In this document: positions 31,598-39,091 of the stretch, in pieces
Layout: every line of letters begins with the position of its first letter
Position numbering within the stretch: the stretch's first letter is position 1
Assembly (NCBI GenBank): GCA_945788625.1
Contig: CALZMQ010000015.1
Span: 1-64,000, forward strand
DNA length: 64,000 nt
Direction: 5' to 3'
From: an uncultured Woeseiaceae bacterium
GTDB lineage: Bacteria > Pseudomonadota > Gammaproteobacteria > Steroidobacterales > Woeseiaceae
Made by a program: the position numbers and the translations under genes
Notes under the pieces: generated by a model
Database searches by the model: none
Seen by the model: the letters and a program-made list of their open reading frames with translations, nothing else
Told to the model about the DNA's origin: nothing

Positions 31598-33375
31598 CGT
31601 GACAACGCCTCCTCGCTAACGATCTGCCTGGAGCGTTCAATCGCGGCCTCGACGTCGAAAGCCGGTTTGTACTCGACGTCTTCCATGCGTCGCTCGAAGC
31701 TGTCGGTAAACTTCTCGTAGGTCGTAAGTATGGGCACTGCCGCACGCTGCCCCAGCCCGCAGTGACTCGCCTGCGTCATCAGCTTGTTGAGTCGTTGCAT
31801 CTGTTCGATGTCCAGTCGCGCGCCGTGGCCGTCCGCCACTTTGTCCGCCATTTGCACCATGAGCTTCGTGCCGACGCGGCAGGGCGTGCAGAAGCCGCAG
31901 CTTTCATGGGCGAAGAAATGCGTGAAATTCACGGCGACATCCAGCATGTCTCTGGATTCATCGAAAATGATGAACGAGCCTGCCGTGTTCAAATCCGCGT
32001 ACGATATGTGCCGGTCGAATTCTGCCGATGAGACCAGTGTGCCCCCGGGGCCGCCAACTTGCACGGCCTGGGTGCCGTGCGCGCCGCAAGCCTCGAGCAC
32101 GTCGCGAATCGGCGTGCCTAGCGGAATTTCGTAGATGCCGGGCGATTTGCAGTCGCCGCAGATGCTGAGCAATTTCCACCCGGGCTGATCGCCCGCATGC
32201 GCAAGAAAATCCGGGCCATGCTCGAGGATGCCGGCGGCATAACAGAAGGTCTCGACATTGTTGACGACGGTTGGCTTCCCCTTGTAGCCGTGAGTAACGG
32301 GGAATGGCGGCCGCACCCTCGGAATACCGCGTTTGCCTTCCAGCGATTCAATCAACGCCGATTCTTCGCCACAGACGTAGGAGCCTGCGCCCATGAAGAT
32401 CTCGACATCGAAGTTGATACCGTGATGGCCGAGGATATTCCTGCCCAGCAGATTCGTGTCGCGGTGCCGTTGAATTCTGTGCTGCAGGCGTTCGCGCAGG
32501 AACTCGTATTCATGGCGAAGGTAGATGAACCCTTTGCTGGCGCCGACAGTTATCGCGCAAGCGGTCATGCCTTCGAGTAGAGTATCCGCGTAGCCGTGCA
32601 GCAGGGCGCGGTCTTTGAACGTGCCGGGCTCGCCTTCGTCGGCATTGCAAACGACGTAGCGTTGCCTGCGGTTGCTCGATCGGCAAATTTGCCACTTGCG
32701 CCAGGTGGGGAATCCGGCACCGCCGCAGCCACGCAGGCCCGACGTCTCGAGGTCCTTCAGTACCCCCTCCGGTCCGATTGCTATTGCCCGTTCGAGCGCT
32801 TTGCCACGCGTCGGCTCGTACCGGAGCAACGGTCCTTTCTTGCGCAAGGCATCGTTGATTACAAACCACTCGAGCGGCCAGTCCTCGAGTGGCGTATTTG
32901 CTTCGATGAGGGACGCCATCTCGCGGGTGCGGGCATCGTCCATGCGGTCGATGGCCGTTCCGTTGACCAGGACCCCGGGGCCTCGTTCACACAGGCCTGT
33001 GCATGAGGTCAGGGATACTGTTACGGCGCCGTTCGCACTGGGCTGGCCGAGTTCCACGCCAAGCAATTCGCAAAGCAGATTGGCCTGCTCGCGGCTGCCG
33101 AGCATGTGATCCGTAATGCTGTCGCTGAAATAGACGTCGTACCGGCCGCGTGGCCGACGGTGCAGAAAGCTGTAAAAATCGATCAGTCCATTGATCTTGG
33201 CCCGCGGCAGATTCAGTGACTCCGACAGCACGTGGATATCGCCGCTCGTTATAATGTTTTGTTCGAGCTGCAAATGACGGAGCATTTGCAGTACGAAGGC
33301 CGGATCACGGCGATATTTCGCCAGTTGATCGTGAACCAGGGAATCAGCAACTGCTACCACGGCATCGCCTCTCAT
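31594..33375 (-). CDS. hoxF: NAD-reducing hydrogenase diaphorase subunit HoxF
   Basis: 593 residues from ATG 33375 (an in-frame TTG at 33396 would add 7). Flavoprotein that passes electrons between NAD(H) and the hydrogenase module. Residues about 10-150 are a NuoE-like thioredoxin-fold domain; of the four cluster cysteines only the second pair region (SLTSCTGLCERGP) remains, the first pair being replaced (VYFSDSITDHML). The rest is NuoF-like: GCGGAGFPTWRKW (NAD/FMN glycine loop), CNADEGEPGTFKDR, GAGSYVCGEESALIESLEGKRG, and the C-terminal [4Fe-4S] motif ESCGFCTPCRVGT plus HCGLGQ. Gene order hoxF-hoxUY-hoxH-hoxW has no hoxE or hoxI. Confidence 0.95.
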   Translation of the reverse strand: MRGDAVVAVADSLVHDQLAKYRRDPAFVLQMLRHLQLEQNIITSGDIHVLSESLNLPRAKINGLIDFYSFLHRRPRGRYDVYFSDSITDHMLGSREQANLLCELLGVELGQPSANGAVTVSLTSCTGLCERGPGVLVNGTAIDRMDDARTREMASLIEANTPLEDWPLEWFVINDALRKKGPLLRYEPTRGKALERAIAIGPEGVLKDLETSGLRGCGGAGFPTWRKWQICRSSNRRQRYVVCNADEGEPGTFKDRALLHGYADTLLEGMTACAITVGASKGFIYLRHEYEFLRERLQHRIQRHRDTNLLGRNILGHHGINFDVEIFMGAGSYVCGEESALIESLEGKRGIPRVRPPFPVTHGYKGKPTVVNNVETFCYAAGILEHGPDFLAHAGDQPGWKLLSICGDCKSPGIYEIPLGTPIRDVLEACGAHGTQAVQVGGPGGTLVSSAEFDRHISYADLNTAGSFIIFDESRDMLDVAVNFTHFFAHESCGFCTPCRVGTKLMVQMADKVADGHGARLDIEQMQRLNKLMTQASHCGLGQRAAVPILTTYEKFTDSFERRMEDVEYKPAFDVEAAIERSRQIVSEEALSR

Positions 33376-33490
33376 GTATGGTTTTTCGGTTCGCAAGCAG
33401 GATTTATGCTATCGGGTTGGGGCCGCTTAGCTACTGTGGAATGCCGCAATTTCGTGAGAATAATCCGCGAGTGAGCGTATTATCCGGGGC

Positions 33491-34759
33491 GTGCTATTGA
33501 AACGAAAAGCCGTCCTACTTGCCTCGCTGGCGATCTACAGTCTCTCCGGCGCTGCGCTTGCGGACGACTACGGCGACGCCCGTGCGGAGCTTTTCGGCGC
33601 CTACCAGCAGGCGGACTACCCGGCGATGCGAAAGGCGGCCCGCAAAGCGCTCGCGGCTCGTCCCGGCTATCCGGGCGCGCTGTTCAACCTCGCGCTCGCG
33701 CAGATCCTGGACGACGATCCGGAGGCGTCGCTGCAAACGCTGCGTGACCTGCTGTCGGTGCGGGTCGATTTCGGCGTCGCCGATATCCCCGAATTTGCGC
33801 GGCTCAAGCAATTGCTGGAGTGGGGGGACTACGCCGCAGCGGTCGAGCGACTGTACGAGCCGGTCGGTTTTGCGGAGATTGTCGCAACGCTCGACGCGCC
33901 GAGCTTCGTACCCGAAGGCATCGCGATGGACGCGGACGGGCGGTTTTACCTCGGCAGCATTCGTCACGGCGAACTGGTACGCCTCGGCGAACCGCCCGTG
34001 GCGCTGAGTACCGCCGGAAACGGTCACTGGAGTGTTTTTGGCATGCGCTTCGACAGCCAGGGAGGGCTCTGGTTTGCCAGTGCCGCGGTGCCGCAATTCG
34101 CTGGCGCGATCGATAACCTGGGCAGGAGCGGCCTGTTCCGTATCGACCCTGCCGGCAACGAGCTGTCACATCGTGCCTTGCTGCCGGCTGCCAACGATGC
34201 TCAGGTGCTCGGCGACCTCGTGTTGGCGTCCGATGAGACGATCTATGCGACCGACAGCCTCAACGGCAACCTGTACCGTTACAGGGTGCAGTCCGAGACG
34301 TTCGACGTCGTCGTCGATCGGGGCGTTTTCGGGTCGCCGCAAGGGCTCGTGCTGGATGACAGCGGGCAATACCTGTACGTCGCCGATTACATCGGCGGCC
34401 TGTACCGCGTGCAACTGGATGGGGGCAATGTCGAGAAGGTCACGATTGAAGCCAACGTTTCCGATTATGGTATTGACGGCTTGTATCGCTACGGCAACGA
34501 GCTGATCGTGATTCAAAACGGCATACAGCCGCATCGCGTCGTCGCGCTCGAGCTCGGAGAAACAGGCACTTCTGTTACGGGCAGCAGGACGATTGCGTCG
34601 AATCTCGAGGACTTCGACGAGCCGACGCTCGGGTTCGTGTCGGGACACGATTTCTTCTTCGTCGCCAACAGCCACTGGAATCGCTTCGATGCCGAAAACC
34701 AGCTGCCCGAAGGCCTGGCCGGGCCCATCATTCTCAGGGTCTCGCTGAAGGGCCGCTGA
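33491..34759 (+). CDS. Secreted TPR plus SMP-30/NHL-type beta-propeller protein
   Basis: 422 residues from a GTG at 33491; a TTG at 33497 is an equally plausible start. A Sec signal peptide is clear (KAVLLASLAIYSLSGAALA, cleaved before DDYGD). Residues about 25-110 resemble helical TPR-like repeats (ARAELFGAYQQADYPAMRKAARKAL ... ALFNLALAQILDDDPEA). The remainder looks like a six-bladed propeller of SMP-30/gluconolactonase type: VPEGIAMDADGRFYLGS, GSPQGLVLDDSGQYLYVADYIGGLYRV, YGIDGLYRYGNELIVIQNG. Substrate unknown. Lies between the divergent hox operon and the tetR gene; a functional link to either is not shown. Confidence 0.7.
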   Translation: MLLKRKAVLLASLAIYSLSGAALADDYGDARAELFGAYQQADYPAMRKAARKALAARPGYPGALFNLALAQILDDDPEASLQTLRDLLSVRVDFGVADIPEFARLKQLLEWGDYAAAVERLYEPVGFAEIVATLDAPSFVPEGIAMDADGRFYLGSIRHGELVRLGEPPVALSTAGNGHWSVFGMRFDSQGGLWFASAAVPQFAGAIDNLGRSGLFRIDPAGNELSHRALLPAANDAQVLGDLVLASDETIYATDSLNGNLYRYRVQSETFDVVVDRGVFGSPQGLVLDDSGQYLYVADYIGGLYRVQLDGGNVEKVTIEANVSDYGIDGLYRYGNELIVIQNGIQPHRVVALELGETGTSVTGSRTIASNLEDFDEPTLGFVSGHDFFFVANSHWNRFDAENQLPEGLAGPIILRVSLKGR

Positions 34760-34767
34760 CGCCAGGG

Positions 34768-34796
34768 TTGACAGCTGTAAACAGAATGAGTATTCT
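34768..34796 (+). promoter_or_regulatory. Strong promoter of the tetR gene, possibly leaderless
   Basis: Consensus -35 TTGACA (34768-34773), 17-bp spacer, -10 TATTCT (34791-34796). The predicted start of about 34803 is only some 2 nt before the ATG at 34805 and no Shine-Dalgarno sequence precedes it, so the transcript would be leaderless or nearly so. The -10 lies within the operator at 34782-34797. Confidence 0.65.
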
Positions 34797-34797
34797 G
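34782..34797. promoter_or_regulatory. TetR operator O1, over the tetR promoter
   Basis: CAGAATgagtATTCTG, a perfect palindrome with 6-bp arms and a 4-bp centre, overlapping the -10 box of the tetR promoter. The same CAGAA-N6-TTCTG core recurs at 35411-35432 and 35473-35490 in front of the next gene. Confidence 0.75.
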
Positions 34798-34804
34798 ATT
34801 CATC

Positions 34805-35395
34805 ATGGTCAGAGAGCGGACATTCGATCCAACGGCGGCGCTGTCGCAAGTTGTTGATTTGTTCTCCTCCAAAGGGTATTCGGAGACCTCGATGGAGGAT
34901 ATCGTGCGGGCGACGGGCGTCAGCCGCTATGGGCTCTACGGCACCTTTGGCAACAAGCGCGAACTTTTCGAGGCGGCGCTCGAGCAATACGCCGAGGGCA
35001 TGGGCAAACAGGCGTTCCTGCGGCTACTCGAGCCCGATACGTCGCTCGAGCGTATTCGCAAGATTTTCGATGACCGGGTTGCCGACATGTGCTGTTCCGA
35101 GGAGAACAGCGACAAGGGCTGCCTGTTCATTCACACCGCAATGCAGATGGCGCCGCAGGACGAAGAACTGCGTGACGTCTTGCAGCGCTTCATGCAGCGA
35201 ATGTCCAAAGCTTTCGCGGTCGGTCTCGAGGCCGCACAGAAAAATGGCGACGCGCGCGCGGACCTCGACGTCCAGAGTGCCGGCGAGATGCTAACGAGTA
35301 CGATGTTCGGCCTGGCCGTACTGGGACGAACGGGATTCTCACGCGAAACGCTGGACCGGATCGTCGATAACACGATGGAGTCGCTGAAGCCCTGA
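34805..35395 (+). CDS. TetR/AcrR-family transcriptional regulator
   Basis: 196 residues. N-terminal TetR HTH (about 15-55): VVDLFSSKGYSETSMEDIVRATGVSRYGLYGTFGNKRELF. The C-terminal ligand domain contains CCSEENSDKGCLFIHTAMQMAP (the GC-F type seen in many TetR members of the YP/AcuR-like group) and ends DNTMESLKP. Ligand unknown. The protein is flanked by matching palindromes: one in its own promoter and two between its stop and the following gene, so autorepression and control of that gene are inferred. Start ATG 34805; no competing upstream start with a ribosome site. Confidence 0.88.
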   Translation: MVRERTFDPTAALSQVVDLFSSKGYSETSMEDIVRATGVSRYGLYGTFGNKRELFEAALEQYAEGMGKQAFLRLLEPDTSLERIRKIFDDRVADMCCSEENSDKGCLFIHTAMQMAPQDEELRDVLQRFMQRMSKAFAVGLEAAQKNGDARADLDVQSAGEMLTSTMFGLAVLGRTGFSRETLDRIVDNTMESLKP

Positions 35396-35403
35396 CATTT
35401 TTT

Positions 35404-35433
35404 TTGACAGTATCAGAATGAAGATTCTGATAT
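35404..35433 (+). promoter_or_regulatory. Candidate promoter of the small secreted protein gene
   Basis: TTGACA at 35404-35409, the same -35 as in the tetR promoter, followed after 18 bp by TGATAT (35428-35433), a poor -10. The region is almost filled by operator O2. The -10 assignment is uncertain; the -35 and operator are clear. Confidence 0.45.
35411..35432. promoter_or_regulatory. TetR operator O2
   Basis: TATCAGAAT (35411-35419), GAAG, ATTCTGATA (35424-35432): perfect 9-bp arms, the longest of the three related palindromes and probably the highest-affinity site. Same 4-bp centre length as O1. Confidence 0.75.
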
Positions 35434-35472
35434 CTGCAGGCAGCATCCTCGGATGCGTTTTTTTGGAGTGAA

Positions 35473-35490
35473 ACAGAACCGGTGTTCTGT
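35473..35490. promoter_or_regulatory. TetR operator O3
   Basis: ACAGAAC (35473-35479), CGGT, GTTCTGT (35484-35490): perfect 7-bp arms around a 4-bp centre. Shares CAGAA/TTCTG with O1 and O2 but differs at the inner base pair. Lies 25 bp before the start codon of the secreted protein gene. Confidence 0.68.
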
Positions 35491-35515
35491 ATACAACGAG
35501 ACCCTGGAGACAATC

Positions 35516-35875
35516 ATGAAAAACCGCAAAACAGCAACCACCGTGGCAACGACAATAGCAACGGCCGCAATGGGCCTGTTCTTCTCTGCCAATTCGATGG
35601 CCAACTATGAATTTCCGGAGCGCGCGCCGAAGAGCACCGTGGATACCTGCGTTGCCGAAATTTCTGACCATGCCGACTACACCGATGCGGTTCGTGTGCT
35701 GCATGAAGTCGAGTCGAAACAGCGTCGCACTGTCGGCCACATTCTGAAGATCGACACTTACGTTTACGGCGCCGTCGATGGCGCATTGTTGCGCGAATAC
35801 AAATCGACCTGCGCGGTCGCCAAGGGGCCGAAACCGGTCAAGTTCCGAATCGAGGAAACGCCAGCCAGCGCATAG
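35516..35875 (+). CDS. Small secreted or periplasmic protein of unknown function under TetR control
   Basis: 119 residues. ATG at 35516 preceded by GGAG (35505-35508). Signal peptide about 1-29: basic MKNRK, a Thr/Ala-rich hydrophobic stretch and a likely cleavage after SMA. The mature part (about 90 residues) begins NYEFPERAPKSTVDTCVAEI, with two cysteines (in DTCVAEI and KSTCAVA) that could form a disulfide, and a lysine/proline-rich end. I do not recognise the family. Two palindromes matching that of the adjacent tetR gene lie in its leader, so it is the likely main target of that regulator. Confidence 0.8.
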   Translation: MKNRKTATTVATTIATAAMGLFFSANSMANYEFPERAPKSTVDTCVAEISDHADYTDAVRVLHEVESKQRRTVGHILKIDTYVYGAVDGALLREYKSTCAVAKGPKPVKFRIEETPASA

Positions 35876-35899
35876 TCCGCGAACGTGGCAATGAACGTC

Positions 35900-35923
35900 G
35901 GGCTCCGGCGTAATCCGGGGCCC
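35900..35923 (+). terminator. Possible terminator hairpin after the small secreted protein gene
   Basis: Nine-bp stem GGGCTCCGG / CCGGGGCCC with one G-T pair and a 6-nt loop CGTAAT, 25 bp after the stop. No T-run follows, so it may instead be a simple hairpin between this gene and the convergent gene ending at 35969. Confidence 0.35.
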
Positions 35924-35968
35924 GTATTGCCAGTTCCGACTGCCTGTCGCACTCGTCAATCAGAATCG

Positions 35969-36916
35969 TTAATCAGCGACGGCGATTTCGACGAGCAAGG
36001 GCAGATGATCCGAGCCGATACGCGGCCCCGTGCGTAGTTCGACAACCTCGAGTCCATCCGATACCAGCGCGTGATCGATCGGGATCATCGCGATCGGCAT
36101 GTACGTCGGCCACGTTGGCAAGATGCCGAATCCTTGCCGTGTATTCCTCAACCCGGAGTTTTCCTCGAGCACACTGTAACTGCGGCCCCAAAGACTTGCA
36201 TTGAAGTCACCGATGAGAATCACGGCTCCCTGCGATTCTTGCACGAGTTTCGTGACACTTTCGAGCTGTTCGTTGCGTGACTCGTACAATGAGGGTGTAA
36301 CTGGAATAGTCGGATGCGTACTGATGATCGTCAGCTTCGATTCCGCAAGCACGAGCGTTGCGACGATGGTCGGGTAGCCCAGTGGCGGGCTCGCCACGTG
36401 CCTGACCGATTCGAGCGGCAGTCGCGAAAAAAGCGCTATGCCGAAGTTGCCTTCGCGGGGCAGCGTGTAGCTGAAAGGAAAGACTTGCTGCAAAGGCTTG
36501 GTCGCATCCTGCCAGCCGGGTGAAAATTCCTGCAGGAGAACTATATCCGGCGCCTCTTTTTCAACGAGTTCGAGCAGGCGCCCGTAGTCGTCGTTCTTCG
36601 ACAGCACGTTGGCGTGCAGCAGGCGCAGGTCGGACTCGTGTGTCTTTTCCCCGCTGCCTGAGTACCACGGCACGACGAAGCTCGCGTTAACAATCGTGAC
36701 CGCGAGCATCAGTATTGCGAAAGCAGGAACGCGCAGTACTGCGAACACGATCAGCAACAGAAACGAAACCACCAGGTATTGCAGTCGAAAATGTGCGAAC
36801 AACTCGATGTTGGCATGCGAAGAGTCGTAGGCGGTGGCCAGGGAAAACACCGTCGTCAGGACAGCAGCGGCCTGCAACAGGCCTGTGACGGTTACCTTTC
36901 GTTGCTTTCCGAACAT
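35969..36916 (-). CDS. Membrane-anchored endonuclease/exonuclease/phosphatase-family protein
   Basis: 315 residues from ATG 36916. Residues about 8-85 hold three hydrophobic segments (VTGLLQAAAVLTTVFSLATA, YLVVSFLLLIVFAVL, FAILMLAVTIVNASFVV). The rest is an EEP domain: LLHANVLSKN, IVLLQEFSPGW (metal Glu), IISTHPTIP, ILIGDFNASLWG (catalytic Asp/Asn), MIPIDHALVSDG and GSDHLPLLVEI (catalytic His). Orientation implies the domain is periplasmic. Substrate could be a phosphodiester, phospholipid or sphingolipid; not determinable. Start lies 25 bp inside the upstream moeB-like gene. Preferred over a longer open frame to 37216, which lies within that gene. Confidence 0.85.
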   Translation of the reverse strand: MFGKQRKVTVTGLLQAAAVLTTVFSLATAYDSSHANIELFAHFRLQYLVVSFLLLIVFAVLRVPAFAILMLAVTIVNASFVVPWYSGSGEKTHESDLRLLHANVLSKNDDYGRLLELVEKEAPDIVLLQEFSPGWQDATKPLQQVFPFSYTLPREGNFGIALFSRLPLESVRHVASPPLGYPTIVATLVLAESKLTIISTHPTIPVTPSLYESRNEQLESVTKLVQESQGAVILIGDFNASLWGRSYSVLEENSGLRNTRQGFGILPTWPTYMPIAMIPIDHALVSDGLEVVELRTGPRIGSDHLPLLVEIAVAD

Positions 36917-37644
36917 GCCGGGCAGTCGATGCGTTTGCGCAACTTGAGGTGCCTGAATTCGGTTGCCTCTGCGTCGTAAAGCCGCAGGAGCGGCGAGCGC
37001 GCATCGGCACCGGCGAGGTACTTCAGTGCTTCCGTGGCCATCATTGTGCCGACGACACCCGGCACCGGGGCAAGGACGCCATTGCCGGCGCAGTTTCCCA
37101 GCGACTCGTCCGCCTCGACGTACAGGCACCGGTAACACGGCGATTCGGAGTAGTCGGGACCGAACACGGCGAGCTGGCCTTCGAGCCGAATTGCAGACCC
37201 GGCAATCAGACGGCAACTTGCCGCGACGCAGGCATCGTTCACCTGGAAACGGGTAGCGAAGTTGTCACAGCCGTCGAGCACGACGTCCGCCTGCGCCACG
37301 GCATCGGCGAGCGCATGATTGTTCAGCCGCTCCGGTATCGCCGTGACATGGACGTCGGGATTGACCTTGCGCAGTCTTGCGGCGGCGACTTCCGCTTTGA
37401 GGTCGCCGATATTGCCGGGGCCGTAAAGCACCTGGCGGCCGAGGTTGGTTTCGTCGACCGTGTCGAAGTCACACAACACCAGGTGGCCGATGCCACTGGA
37501 GGCAAGATAGGTGGCGGCGGCACAGCCGATGCCACCGACGCCAATCAGCAATGCCGAGGCGCCGCCGATCTTGCGCTGGCCGTCGACACCCACCTGCGGC
37601 AGAGCCAGGTGGCGTGCGTCGCGGCTCAACGTGTTCGTCGACAT
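36892..37644 (-). CDS. moeB: ThiF/MoeB/HesA-type adenylyltransferase
   Basis: 250 residues. E1-like enzyme that adenylates the C-terminal Gly of a sulfur carrier such as MoaD or ThiS. Seen: ALLIGVGGIGCAAATYLASSGIGHLVLCDFDTVDETNLGRQVLY (ATP-binding and Arg finger), DGCDNFATRFQVNDAC, and the zinc pairs CYRC (about 170) and CPAC near the end. MoeB versus ThiF cannot be separated from sequence alone, and no MoaD or ThiS gene is close; moeB is favoured because moeB often follows prfA-prmC in gammaproteobacteria. Confidence 0.88.
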   Translation of the reverse strand: MSTNTLSRDARHLALPQVGVDGQRKIGGASALLIGVGGIGCAAATYLASSGIGHLVLCDFDTVDETNLGRQVLYGPGNIGDLKAEVAAARLRKVNPDVHVTAIPERLNNHALADAVAQADVVLDGCDNFATRFQVNDACVAASCRLIAGSAIRLEGQLAVFGPDYSESPCYRCLYVEADESLGNCAGNGVLAPVPGVVGTMMATEALKYLAGADARSPLLRLYDAEATEFRHLKLRKRIDCPACSESNER

Positions 37645-37655
37645 TACGGGTCCGC

Positions 37656-38141
37656 CTATTCGTCCAGCGTGACGTCGATAATGGTGACCGCTTCGACCGG
37701 TACGTCCTGGTGACCGCCGCTGTTGCCGGTCTGCACCTTGGCAATGTTGTCGACGACGTCCATGCCCTCGGCAACGCGACCGAATACCGCGTAACCGAAG
37801 TCGCGTGTGCCGTGGTTGAGGAAGTCGTTGTCACGCAGATTGATGAAGAACTGCGAGGTGGCGCTGTCGACGACGCCAGTACGCGCCATGGCAAGCGTAC
37901 CGCGCAGGTTCGATTCGCCGTTGTCCGCTTCGTTCTTGATCGGATCGCGCGTCGGCTTGCTGCTCATGCTCGCATCCATGCCGCCGCCCTGGATCATGAA
38001 GTTCGGAATCACGCGGTGGAATACCGTGTCCGCGAAATGCCCGTCACGCGCGTACTGGCGGAAATTCTCGCAGGAAATCGGCGCTTTCTCGTCGAACAGT
38101 TCTACGCCTATGTCGCCGTGACTCGTCTTGATAGTAATCAT
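37656..38141 (-). CDS. ppiB: Cyclophilin-type peptidyl-prolyl isomerase B
   Basis: 161 residues, the size of cytosolic PpiB; no signal peptide. Seen: [61 protein letters not shown] and [18 protein letters not shown], all cyclophilin landmarks with the active-site Arg in FHRVIP. The ATG at 38141 was preferred to a TTG at 38153 because it gives the canonical MITIKTSHG start. Placed between prmC and moeB, an unusual neighbour for ppiB. Confidence 0.95.
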   Translation of the reverse strand: MITIKTSHGDIGVELFDEKAPISCENFRQYARDGHFADTVFHRVIPNFMIQGGGMDASMSSKPTRDPIKNEADNGESNLRGTLAMARTGVVDSATSQFFINLRDNDFLNHGTRDFGYAVFGRVAEGMDVVDNIAKVQTGNSGGHQDVPVEAVTIIDVTLDE

Positions 38142-38170
38142 GGTGTCTCGCAATCTTGAGGTGAGCGCCG

Positions 38171-39007
38171 TTATTTACCACCCTTGCGCGCCACTGTCAC
38201 GCGGGGATTGCCCGCGAAGTCCTTATAGCCGGTGATACCGGTCCAGCCACAGCCTGCCAGGATGGCGGCGACCTCATCGCGCTGCTCTGCACCATGCTCG
38301 AGCAGCAGCACACCCTCATCGTCGAGCAGCGCGCCACTGGTGGCCGCCAGCGTGCGAATCGCATCGAGCCCGTCGGCGCCGGATACCAGCGCGTCGCGAG
38401 GCTCGTATCGCAGTGACTGGAGCGCCTGATCGTCCGCCCGGACGTAAGGAGGATTCGAGACGATGACCCTGAATCGCCGGTCACTGACCGGTTCGGTCCA
38501 GTTGCCCAGCGTAAACGTGATGTTGTCCAGCGACAGTTGCCGTGCGTTCTCGGTCGCGACCGCAAGCGCCGCCGCGCTGATGTCGACCGCGGTCAAATGG
38601 CACATCCGGCGCTCGCCGGCGATCGCGATCGCTATGGCGCCGCTGCCCGTGCCCAGGTCCAGTATTTGCCACTCGGCTTTGCGCGGTATTTCGCGCAGCG
38701 CCAGGTCGACCAGCAATTCCGTCTCCGGACGTGGCACCAGAGTTGCCGGGCTGACGAGCAACTCCCGCGACCAGAACTCCCGCGTACCCATGATATAGGC
38801 CATTGGCTCGCCGCCCAGGCGCCTTTGCAAAAGGGCATTGAATCGGTCGATGGAGGCGTCGTCGAGTTCGTCGTCCGGATGTGCGAACAGGTAACTGCGC
38901 GGCATGTCGATGCTGCGGCACAGCAGGATCTCGGCATCGAGTCTTGCCGAATCGCTGACCGCCGCCAGGCCGGCAACGGCGTCTTTGAGGACGGCATCGA
39001 TACGCAT
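38171..39007 (-). CDS. prmC: Release factor glutamine methyltransferase PrmC
   Basis: 278 residues from ATG 39007. N5-methylates the Gln of the GGQ motif in RF1 and RF2. Seen: [34 protein letters not shown]-binding [16 protein letters not shown] (about 113-128) and the catalytic [12 protein letters not shown] (about 185-196). Its normal partner prfA is 8.4 kb away at 47397-48479, the same strand; the intervening sulfur-amino-acid genes and island separate the usual prfA-prmC pair. A longer open frame to 40186 is antisense to cbs and was rejected. Confidence 0.95.
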   Translation of the reverse strand: MRIDAVLKDAVAGLAAVSDSARLDAEILLCRSIDMPRSYLFAHPDDELDDASIDRFNALLQRRLGGEPMAYIMGTREFWSRELLVSPATLVPRPETELLVDLALREIPRKAEWQILDLGTGSGAIAIAIAGERRMCHLTAVDISAAALAVATENARQLSLDNITFTLGNWTEPVSDRRFRVIVSNPPYVRADDQALQSLRYEPRDALVSGADGLDAIRTLAATSGALLDDEGVLLLEHGAEQRDEVAAILAGCGWTGITGYKDFAGNPRVTVARKGGK

Positions 39008-39091
39008 GTTGACGTTGTCGTTCACAAGTAGTGCCGGTCCCGGTTCGATCGCGTACACTCGCGGCTGATTTCCAATGTAACCGATGTATTC

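Noticed and set aside
33376..33490. Sigma-54 promoter for the hox operon
   Set aside because: No GG-N10-GC element at proper positions could be found on the minus strand.
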